From the NCBI GenBank assembly GCA_934630905.1, contig CAKTXN010000003.1:1-64000 (forward strand): a stretch of 64,000 nt of DNA. Reading direction: 5' to 3'. Shown here in pieces: positions 17,702-25,196 of this stretch (within the stretch, counting starts at the first letter, position 1; each line of letters starts with the position of its first letter). Source of the DNA: an uncultured Eggerthellaceae bacterium (GTDB taxonomy: Bacteria; Actinomycetota; Coriobacteriia; Coriobacteriales; Eggerthellaceae). The notes beneath the pieces were generated by a model. The model did no database searches, was not told where the DNA came from, and saw only the letters and a program-made list of their open reading frames with translations. The position numbers were made by a program, and so were the translations under genes.

Positions 17702-17900
17702 TGGGCAACCAGTGGGCAACTTTGGAATGCGGGATACGTTGCAGATTGGGCAACCAGTGGGCAACGAAAAAAAATGGAAAAAGACAACGAACTGGGCAAT
17801 GACTGGGCAGTAGCAAAATAGAGCGTAAACCGCACGTGGGCAACTGTTGGGCAATGAAAGCGCAAGGGAACAGCTCGCAAATGGGCAATAAATGGGCAAC
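17702..17900 (+). repeat. Five paired TGGGCAA sites at about 45-bp period
   Basis: Pairs of TGGGCAA (one member TGGGCAG) begin at 17702/17713, 17747/17758, 17793/17804, 17837/17848 and 17882/17893. The two members are always 11 bp apart and the pairs 44-46 bp apart. The array fills the gap before the DUF218 gene. Same-face direct repeats of this kind usually bind a regulator in multimers; TGGG repeats recall MraZ boxes, but their spacing differs. Confidence 0.85.
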
Positions 17901-17960
17901 GATGCGCGGGCAAAGAACGCCTGCCAAGCGAAAAAGCGGAAAAGGAGAGCGCGGAAAACT

Positions 17961-18644
17961 ATGGCGAAGAAACCGAAAATCAGAGGATGCCTTGGGCGCG
18001 CAGGGCGAATTCTGGGCGGGTGCCTTTTTGCCGTGGTTCTGGTGGTTGCCGGCACGAACGTGTGGGTTCTGCAAACGACGAAAAACAATATTCACACTAC
18101 ACAGGAAGTGGCGGATTTTCAGGCCGATGCCATTGTTGTTCTGGGTGCGTCTGTGCGCCCCGATGGTTCGTTGTCCCAAATTCTTGCCGATCGCGTGGAT
18201 GGCGCCATTGTTCTGTACCAGGAAGGCGTTGCCCCGAAAATCATTATGAGCGGCGATAACGGTCAGGATTCCTACAACGAATGCGCGGCCATGAAGCGCT
18301 ATGCTGTGGCGCACGGCGTTCCGAGCGAAGACATTTTCTGCGATCATGCGGGCTTCTCCACCTACGACACCATGCATCGCGCTCAGAACATTTTCGGGTG
18401 CAATCGTGTGGTTGTTTCCACGCAGACCTATCACTTGTATCGTGCTATTTACGCAGGTGAAGGCCTTGGAATGACGGTTGCTGGCGTGCCAACCGATATG
18501 CGCGATTACCAAAACCAGTTCTATTATGACTTGCGCGAAATCCCTGCTCGCACGAAAGATTTCTTCAAGACGCTCACAAAGGCTTCCTCGTCGTTGGGCG
18601 GCGAGTACATTAGCCTGAATCAATCGGGCGACGTGACCGATTAG
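17961..18644 (+). CDS. DUF218 (SanA/YdcF-like) membrane-anchored protein
   Basis: The 227-aa protein has one N-terminal membrane segment (about 16-37) and the DUF218 fold: DAIVVLGASVRPDGSLSQILADR, IIMSGDNGQDSYNECAAM, and VVSTQTYHLYRA. SanA-type members affect the cell envelope and resistance to some antibiotics. ATG 17961 has AAAGGAGA upstream, and the preceding TGGGCAA array suggests strong promoter control. Confidence 0.88.
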   Translation: MAKKPKIRGCLGRAGRILGGCLFAVVLVVAGTNVWVLQTTKNNIHTTQEVADFQADAIVVLGASVRPDGSLSQILADRVDGAIVLYQEGVAPKIIMSGDNGQDSYNECAAMKRYAVAHGVPSEDIFCDHAGFSTYDTMHRAQNIFGCNRVVVSTQTYHLYRAIYAGEGLGMTVAGVPTDMRDYQNQFYYDLREIPARTKDFFKTLTKASSSLGGEYISLNQSGDVTD

Positions 18645-19028
18645 CCTTTTCAGCAATCGGTAACGCAATCAACAACAGCGCATCCGGGCGACAAAACGAT
18701 TTATGGGCGGTAGGCGGCGTGCCTTCCCGCAATATGGCCGATTAAATAGGCGCAGCATCTAAAAAATGGTGCGCGTAACAGCATCGACACACTATTTGCG
18801 CCAAAATCAACACGAAACAACAAACGCCAAGCGGGTAAAATACCAAGCAGGCCAAAAGGCTCTGTCCTTGTGGCGGAAGTCCGATGGCATTACGTGGCAA
18901 GCAACCAAGCGCCAACGAACAAGCGGAAGAAGCGCACGCGTGGCCGGGTGGCGCCACGCAGCGCGCGTGGCAAGATTCCGCGAAAAGCGAAGCGGCGAAA
19001 AGACCAAGGGAAGAAGGATTCGATCGAT
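18645..19028. other. Intergenic stretch without recognisable gene
   Basis: 384 bp between the DUF218 and aminotransferase genes. I see no RNA, no clear terminator and no promoter I would defend. A frame extending the aminotransferase upstream to 18870 codes a basic unconserved peptide and is rejected. Confidence 0.4.
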
Positions 19029-20219
19029 ATGCCTCAAGATTTGAACGAGAGAATGTACGGGCTGGGTGCCGAGCCGAGCGCAATCCGCGAGCTGTTCGCC
19101 TACGGCCTTGAGCGAAAAGCGCAGATAGGCGCCGATAAAGTGTTCGATTTCAGCATTGGCAACCCGAGCGTTCCCGCTCCCAATGCCGTGAAGCAGGCAA
19201 TCGTCGAGCTTGCGGAGATGAACCCCGTTGAACTGCACGGATACACTCCTGCGCAGGGACTTTACACTACGCGCAAAGCCGTTGCGGATAACATCCGCCG
19301 CCGCTTTGGCGTTCCCGCTACGCCGGAAAACGTGTACATGACAGCGGGTGCGGCGGCTTCTCTTGGCATTGCGTTCCAGGCGGTTGCTGTTCCGGGTGAA
19401 GAGATTATCACCATTGCGCCTTTTTTCCCTGAGTACCGCACGTTTGTGGAAAGCGCACAGTGCACGCTGGTGCCCGTTGCCGCGCGCACAAGTGACTTCC
19501 AAATTGACATTTCCGCAGTTGAAGCTGCTATCAACGAAAAAACGCGCGCCGTTTTGATTAACACGCCCAATAATCCCACGGGCGCTGTGTATTCCCGCGA
19601 AAACTTGGAAGAGCTGGCCGCCTTGCTCACGCGCAAAGAGGAAGAGCTTGGCCGTAAGCTGTATCTTATCAGCGACGAGCCGTACCGCGAGATTTCCTAT
19701 GGCAAGGAAATTCCGTACGTGCCCACGTTGTATCCGCGAACGATTGTGTGTTACTCCTGGTCAAAAAGCCTTTCTTTGCCGGGTGAGCGCATTGGCTACG
19801 TGTATGTTTCCGATTATGCCGATAACGCGCGCGAGGTTTCCACCGCCATTGCGGGCGCGGGCCGCGCTTTGAGCTACGTGTGTGCGCCGGCGTTGTTCCA
19901 ACGGGTGATTGAGCGTTGCATTGACGAGCCGTCCGATGTTGAGTCGTATCGCGAGAACCGCGAAATTCTGTCCGAAGGCCTGAAAAAGCTTGGGTATGAG
20001 TACATCGAGCCTGATGGAGCGTTCTATTTGTGGGTTAAGGCGCTCGAGCCCGATGCCGAGGCGTTCTGCGAAGCGGCGAAGAAGTTCGAGCTTTTGCTGG
20101 TGCCATCGAACAGCTTTGGCTGCGAAGGATGGATGCGCTTGAGCTATTGCATCTCGAAAGAGACCATTGTCAATTCGCTGCCGGCGTTTGCCGCGTTGAA
20201 AGAAAGCTACCAGGGGTAA
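19029..20219 (+). CDS. Class I/II pyridoxal-phosphate aminotransferase
   Basis: The 396-aa enzyme has the fold type I signature: FSIGNPSVPAP near the start, NTPNNPTGAVYS (about 182-193), SDEPYREI and the PLP lysine in SWSKSLSLPGERIGY. It is close to aspartate/alanine aminotransferases of anaerobes; the amino donor is not certain. ATG 19029 has GAAGAAGG upstream. It appears to lead an operon with the DUF3783 gene (3 bp away) and the alcohol dehydrogenase. Confidence 0.88.
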   Translation: MPQDLNERMYGLGAEPSAIRELFAYGLERKAQIGADKVFDFSIGNPSVPAPNAVKQAIVELAEMNPVELHGYTPAQGLYTTRKAVADNIRRRFGVPATPENVYMTAGAAASLGIAFQAVAVPGEEIITIAPFFPEYRTFVESAQCTLVPVAARTSDFQIDISAVEAAINEKTRAVLINTPNNPTGAVYSRENLEELAALLTRKEEELGRKLYLISDEPYREISYGKEIPYVPTLYPRTIVCYSWSKSLSLPGERIGYVYVSDYADNAREVSTAIAGAGRALSYVCAPALFQRVIERCIDEPSDVESYRENREILSEGLKKLGYEYIEPDGAFYLWVKALEPDAEAFCEAAKKFELLLVPSNSFGCEGWMRLSYCISKETIVNSLPAFAALKESYQG

Positions 20220-20222
20220 GTC

Positions 20223-20783
20223 ATGGCGCAGAAATCGCAAAAGAAGCCGAAGAAAAAGGGCGATAGCCACGCCGCTAAAGTCCGCGCAGCAAAGGAGCGC
20301 GCGGCGAAAAGGAGCGCGCCTCGCGTTATTGTCTACGGTGTTGAAAAAGAAAGCGAACGTGGTGCCTTGCTGTGGCGTGTTGTTCGCGAGCTCAACTTTG
20401 ACCTGCGAGAAGTCCGCGCGGAACAGCTTTTTGATCCTGTGGGCTTGCTTGCGGGTTTAGTGGGGTACCACCCGGCGCTCGCCCCGTTTGACGGCGAAGC
20501 TCCCGAAGGCGAATTCTTGCTGTTGTGCAACCTGAACAAGCATCAGCTGGACGATTTCCTGATGGCGCTCAAGATTGTGGGTGTTTCGATTCCCCACAAA
20601 GCGGTTCTGACCAAGGAAAACAGGAGCTGGAGCTTTATCGAGCTCATGGCCCAGGTGGCGCAGGAGCACGAACAGCTGGCTGCTGCGCGTGCCGAGAAAG
20701 AGGCAGGGGCGCAGGTGCCGGCTGGAGAGTCCGGTAAGGCCAACGTCGCCGACAACGACAAAGCCTCTGACGAGCCAAAATAG
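20223..20783 (+). CDS. DUF3783 domain protein
   Basis: The 186-aa protein has a Lys/Arg-rich start, then the DUF3783 region (about 85-140: LLLCNLNKHQLDDFLMAL ... PHKAVLTKENRSWSF), and an acidic/Ala-rich tail. The function of DUF3783 is unknown; its position between an aminotransferase and an alcohol dehydrogenase gives no firm hint. Confidence 0.75.
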   Translation: MAQKSQKKPKKKGDSHAAKVRAAKERAAKRSAPRVIVYGVEKESERGALLWRVVRELNFDLREVRAEQLFDPVGLLAGLVGYHPALAPFDGEAPEGEFLLLCNLNKHQLDDFLMALKIVGVSIPHKAVLTKENRSWSFIELMAQVAQEHEQLAAARAEKEAGAQVPAGESGKANVADNDKASDEPK

Positions 20784-20801
20784 GAAAGGCAGATCAAAAT
20801 C

Positions 20802-21973
20802 ATGGAGAACTTTGAATTCGTATCGCCAACACAGTTTGTATTTGGCAAAGATGCCGAACTTCAGATTGGCACAAAGCTCGCGGCGGCGGGTGCTAAGAAA
20901 GCGCTCGTTCACTTCGGCGGCAAAAGCGCGAAGGCCAGCGGTTTGATTGATCGTGTGTGCGCATCGCTTGATGAGCAAGGGATATCCCATGTTGAACTGG
21001 GCGGTGTTCGTCCCAACCCCGAAGTTACGCTTGTGCGTGAAGGCGTGAAAATCTGCAAAGAGCAGGGCATCGACTGGATTATTGCTGTGGGCGGCGGTTC
21101 GGTCATTGACTCTTCCAAGGCAATCGCGAACGGCGCCTGCATTGATGAAGATGTGTGGACGCTTTTCGAAACAAAGCGCACTGATCACGCGGTTTTGCCG
21201 ATTGCGGTGGTGCTCACTATTCCGGCGGCGGGCAGCGAAGCTTCCAAGAACACCGTTATCAGCAACGATGAACTGGGGCGCAAGACGGGGTACGCGAACA
21301 ATAACCATCGTCCGAAGTTCGCATTCATGAACCCTGAGCTCACGTTCACGCTGCCCGAATACCAAACGGCTGCGGGCATTACGGACATGTTCGCGCACTT
21401 GTTGGAGCGGTTTTTCGATAACGTGGGCGCGGTTCCCGTGACCGACAATCTGAACTTGGGCCTGATGAAAACCGTGCGCGCCGAAGCTCCGCGCGTTCTG
21501 GCAGATCCCGAGAACTACGACGCGCGCGCGAACATCATGTGGGCGGGCATGCTGTGCCATCAGGGTCTTGCGGGCATCGGCCGTCACGAGGACTGGGCAA
21601 CGCACGGCATGGAGCACGAGCTGTCCGCGTTGAACCCGGCTATCACGCATGGTGCTGGTCTGGCCGTTATGTTTCCGGCATGGATGGAGTACGTCTGCAG
21701 CGAAAACCCTGGTCGTTTCGCGTATTATGGCCGCGAAGTATTCGGTTTGGCTCCCACGGGCGATGCTCTGTCCGATGCGCTTCCGCCGTTGATGAGACAC
21801 GCGCGCTCTTCTCGTCGCTGGGCATGCCTACTACGTTGGCCGAGCTTGGCATTGAAGAAGACGACATTGAGAAGATGATCCCTACCCTGCGCGCAAATAA
21901 GGGCGAAGTTTTCGGTAGCTTCAAAAAGCTGACCATGGATGATGCTCGTGCGATATACCGCAGCGCGTTGTAG
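20802..21973 (+). pseudogene. Iron-containing alcohol (butanol-type) dehydrogenase, frameshifted
   Basis: A full-length group III alcohol dehydrogenase (about 390 aa) is visible: IIAVGGGSVIDSSKAIA (NAD(P) site), IPAAGSEAS, AGITDMFAHLLE and GMEHELSALNPAITHGAGLAVMFPAWM (metal ligands). The first frame runs to about 21790. The conserved end (SAVDETRALFSSLGMPTTL onward) is in the -1 frame to the stop at 21973. Restoring one T in CTTCCGCC near 21781-21786 rejoins the frames as ...ALSAVDE.... This is either a recent mutation that removes the C-terminus or a sequencing error. Confidence 0.85.
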
Positions 21974-22054
21974 TTTGCGACATTTGCGCAGGTCGAACGC
22001 GCGCTGTGTGTGGATATTAGCGTTCGGAGCACGTTGAAAAATCAATGACGTATT

Positions 22055-22090
22055 GAAGGGCGTGCCTGGTGCGGGTGCGCCCTTCTTTCG
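22055..22090 (+). terminator. Terminator after alcohol dehydrogenase
   Basis: GAAGGGCG (22055-22062) pairs with CGCCCTTC (22078-22085), followed by TTTCG. Confidence 0.6.
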
Positions 22091-22117
22091 TGCTGCCATC
22101 CTTTTTTTAATCATCAC

Positions 22118-22234
22118 ATTGCACCGTTACAGTGCAATTTAAGCGAAAAAATGCACCATCACAGTGCAATATACTTTGAAAATTGCACCGCCACGATGCA
22201 ATTTCTGGTAAAATTTGCACTATCACAGTGCAAA
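22118..22234 (+). repeat. Four 21-bp dyad repeats at exact 32-bp period (operator array)
   Basis: Units at 22118, 22150, 22182 and 22214 read WTTGCAC, 7 bases, GTGCAAW, with at most two changes per unit. They are separated by unique 11-nt spacers, so the period is exactly 32 bp, about three helical turns. The array ends 35 bp before the AAA ATPase start, with a -10-like TATACT at 22235-22240. Short repeats, symmetric dyads and the absence of cas genes argue for protein-binding sites rather than CRISPR. Confidence 0.92.
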
Positions 22235-22269
22235 TATACTTCTCAAAAACTGAAAAGGAGTGAGTTAAG

Positions 22270-23436
22270 ATGGAATCGCTTTATGAGTACATGCAGAACC
22301 AGCTTAACAACACCGATTTTTCTTTTAAGCGGTATCAATACAATCGAATCAATTGGGATAATCGCATGTTGGCCCTGGTTGGCCCACGCGGCGTGGGCAA
22401 AACCACGCTCTTCCTACAGCGGATTCGTGATGCCCATGCCAATGGTGGGGCATTGTATGTGAGCGCCGATCATTTGTATTTTGCAACGCATACGTTGCTT
22501 GAGGTGGCGGACGCGTTTTACAAGCGCGGTGGCGCCTATTTCTTCATCGACGAGGTTCATAAGTACCCCGGATGGTCTCGCGAACTCAAAAACATCTATG
22601 ATGCTTATCCTGACCTGCATGTTTACTTTACCGGTTCCTCTGTTCTTGATATCGAGAAGGGCGAAGCGGATCTTTCTCGTCGTGCTCCGCGATACCACAT
22701 GCAGGGGCTTTCGTTTCGCGAGTTCCTTAAAATCCGTCACGGAATTGACGCGCCGGTGTTCTCGCTCGAACAGATTCTTGACAACAAGGCGGCAATCCCT
22801 GGCTTAAAGCATCCTCTTCCTTTGTTTGAAGAGTATCTTCGCTGCGGATATTATCCTTTTGGGGAAGATGCTGATTTCGATATGGAGCTTCGTCAGGTTA
22901 TAACGCGAACGCTGGAACAGGATATTCCTGCGTATGCCCAGATGAACGTGGCAACGGGACGCAAGTTACTGAAACTGATGGTTGTTGTGAGCGAGCTGGT
23001 TCCCTTCAAGCCAAACATGAGCAACTTGGCCAAGATGATTCAGGTTGGACGTAACAACGTGGAAGAGTATCTTGTCTACATGGAGAAAGCGGGAATGATT
23101 TCCCTGCTCAGAACGGGCGCGAGCGGGCTGGGTGCGTTAGGAAAGGCGGAAAAGGTCTACCTGGATAATCCGAATATCCTTTTCAATTTAAGCAACGAAT
23201 GCAGCGTTGGTACCGTGCGGGAAACCTTCTTCTTCAACCAGATGAGAGTAAATCACCTGGTCACAGCATCGGGGGCTTCGGATTTTATGATAGATGGACG
23301 TACATTCGAAATAGGGGGACCTGGTAAGGGGCAATCTCAAATCAAGGATGTTGACGACGGTTACGTGGTGAAGGACGGAATCGAATACGGTTTCGGGAAT
23401 GTGATCCCGCTTTGGGCGTTTGGCCTTAATTATTGA
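22270..23436 (+). CDS. AAA ATPase, DUF4143-type ATP-binding protein (copy 1)
   Basis: The 388-aa protein has Walker A GPRGVGKTT (38-46), Walker B YFFIDEVHKYP (about 90-100) and a sensor YFTGSS, followed by winged-helix and C-terminal domains as in the ATP-binding/DUF4143 family. The C-terminal nuclease-like part is short (FMIDGRTFEIGG), and the usual ELDF and VEVK motifs are not evident. It is a separate branch from the other three ATPases here. AAGGAG supports the start. It is monocistronic, with four dyad repeats in its promoter. Function unknown; defence or toxin-like roles have been suspected for the family. Confidence 0.85.
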   Translation: MESLYEYMQNQLNNTDFSFKRYQYNRINWDNRMLALVGPRGVGKTTLFLQRIRDAHANGGALYVSADHLYFATHTLLEVADAFYKRGGAYFFIDEVHKYPGWSRELKNIYDAYPDLHVYFTGSSVLDIEKGEADLSRRAPRYHMQGLSFREFLKIRHGIDAPVFSLEQILDNKAAIPGLKHPLPLFEEYLRCGYYPFGEDADFDMELRQVITRTLEQDIPAYAQMNVATGRKLLKLMVVVSELVPFKPNMSNLAKMIQVGRNNVEEYLVYMEKAGMISLLRTGASGLGALGKAEKVYLDNPNILFNLSNECSVGTVRETFFFNQMRVNHLVTASGASDFMIDGRTFEIGGPGKGQSQIKDVDDGYVVKDGIEYGFGNVIPLWAFGLNY

Positions 23437-23499
23437 CGTATGACGATGCTTGCTTGATTCTTCGGAGACAAACTCCAACCTCTTTTGTCTTGGACTTGT

Positions 23500-24489
23500 C
23501 TACGAGTCTTCTGCCTCGTAGGTGTGAACGTTGCCGCGGACGTCAATGAAAATAGCGGAAATGATTTCCGGTTGCGCTTCGCAGAAAGCTAGACCGTTTT
23601 CGACGCCCAAGGCAAGTGCTGTGGTGGAGAAGCCTTCCGCGTCGATTGATTTTTCGCATACGATGGTGGCACCTACGGCATCGGTCACTACAGGAAACCC
23701 TGTTTGCGGGTCCAAAATGTGATGCATGAGCACGCCGTTTTTCTGAAAGCAGCGCTCGTACGTTCCGCTGGTTACCACCGATTCCCCCGTGCATCGCACA
23801 ACCACATTCTCACTTTGATCGGGGAAGGGGTTCGTGATGCCAATGGTCCAGGGCTTGCCCTGCGCATTGTAACCGTGCGCTAAAACATTGCCGCCCAAGT
23901 TGATAAGAAAGTTCGCAAAGCCTTCGCGCTGAAGATGTTTTCCCAGCTCATCGGCAATCCAGCCTTTCGCGATACCGCCCACGTCAAGAGCGGCATCGGA
24001 ATCGGAAAGCTGCACGTACCAGGTGTCGTTTTCCTGAAAAACATCCACGGTGCGCCAATCAACATGCTGCACCGCTTGCCGCAACGTTTGCTCTTCGGGA
24101 ACAATGCCCTGATGAAAATCCCAAAGCCGCGTAAGGCACCCTGCGGTTACATCGAACACCCCGCCGCTCTTCTCGCAATACGTTAACGCGCGCGTTACCA
24201 GCTGAGCGGTTTCGGCTGCAACGGCAACAGCTTTGCCTTGTGCGCTATTGATGCGAGAGATATCCGAGGTGGGGATTGTTCGGGAAAACAGGTTTTCGTA
24301 TCGTTCGCACAGCACGCGCAACTCGTGAAAAGCCTTGTTGACCTGCGGTGATACGTCTTCTATGGTTGAGGCAACACCTTCGCCACCTTTGATCCCGTTG
24401 GTGCGCTCGACCTCTTCACCGCCTTCAAGACACAGCGAGAACGTAAGCACGGTGTTGAATGCTTCGAATGTATCATCGAACCTGATCAT
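23500..24489 (-). CDS. apbE: FAD:protein FMN transferase
   Basis: ApbE enzymes attach FMN covalently to a Thr/Ser of target flavoproteins. The 329-aa protein shows DVTAGCLTRLWDF, DVGGIAKGWIADELGKHL, HHILDPQTGFPV and the metal-binding DAEGFSTTALALG. It lacks the usual lipoprotein signal at its N-terminus and has a stretch of about 20 unusual residues near 25-45, so it may be cytosolic or be mis-started. It converges on AAA copy 1. Confidence 0.88.
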   Translation of the reverse strand: MIRFDDTFEAFNTVLTFSLCLEGGEEVERTNGIKGGEGVASTIEDVSPQVNKAFHELRVLCERYENLFSRTIPTSDISRINSAQGKAVAVAAETAQLVTRALTYCEKSGGVFDVTAGCLTRLWDFHQGIVPEEQTLRQAVQHVDWRTVDVFQENDTWYVQLSDSDAALDVGGIAKGWIADELGKHLQREGFANFLINLGGNVLAHGYNAQGKPWTIGITNPFPDQSENVVVRCTGESVVTSGTYERCFQKNGVLMHHILDPQTGFPVVTDAVGATIVCEKSIDAEGFSTTALALGVENGLAFCEAQPEIISAIFIDVRGNVHTYEAEDS

Positions 24490-24564
24490 TGGCTATTTTC
24501 TGTCTGCTCATTTGCGCGCGCGATACGGAAACATGGAATCACACGTGCCGCTCTTTGGAGAAGT

Positions 24565-24927
24565 CTAATCCGAAATGAGTGCGTTCGCGATGGCGCTCAC
24601 AACGCTGATGGTGATACTGCAAAGGAATGCAGTGCCAAAGTTGGCGAACTCGAGCCCAATGCCGAACAGCCCGCCCGAAAGCGATGCCGCCACGTAGAGC
24701 ATAATTGTGTTGATGAACAGGTAAAAGATGCCTAGCGTCAAAAACGAAATAGGGATAGTCAGAATTTTGAAGATGGGTTTGACCACGGTATCGACAAATG
24801 CAAGGACCAGCGCAAACGCCGTCAGCGTCCCCCAGCCGGTTCCGCCGACAAGCACTACGCCGCCAACAAGATTCACCGCAATAGCAACGGCAATGGCGGT
24901 AATAATCCAGCGAGCTACGAATTTCAT
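24565..24927 (-). CDS. Phage-holin-4-family small membrane protein
   Basis: The 120-aa protein has four membrane helices and the DTVVKPIFKILTIPISFLTLG segment typical of this widespread family (PF04020). Despite the name it is a common chromosomal protein of unknown role. ATG 24927 has CAGGAGG upstream; the longer frame is rejected. Confidence 0.85.
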   Translation of the reverse strand: MKFVARWIITAIAVAIAVNLVGGVVLVGGTGWGTLTAFALVLAFVDTVVKPIFKILTIPISFLTLGIFYLFINTIMLYVAASLSGGLFGIGLEFANFGTAFLCSITISVVSAIANALISD

Positions 24928-25196
24928 AAGGACCTCCTGCGGGTGCGACCAACAACGCAACGGCGCGTAAAATCAAGCGCGGAATTAAAATAGCATATCG
25001 TGCGGTGGTGATATATCGCGCCTTGTACCAAACGCGTTTCGCCTGCATAATTCTATGCATTGTCTATGGCGCTCTTTTGCGAAAGATTCTGCTAAAGAAA
25101 AACTATACAATAAAAAGTCAACGAAAAAATGCCAACGAAATGCTGTGGGCAAATCGTAAGGAAGAATAACCAAAAGCGAGACATTACGGAGGAAAC

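Noticed and set aside
16871..18668. Long minus-strand frames over the HAD and DUF218 genes
   Set aside because: Shadows of two recognisable plus-strand genes; the TGGGCAA repeats only keep the frames open.
22118..22234. Possible short CRISPR array
   Set aside because: Units are 21-bp dyads with 11-nt spacers, far below CRISPR spacer length, and no cas genes are present; an operator array explains it better.
24565..24927. Prophage remnant because of a phage-holin-like gene
   Set aside because: This holin-like family is a common chromosomal membrane protein and there are no other phage genes nearby.
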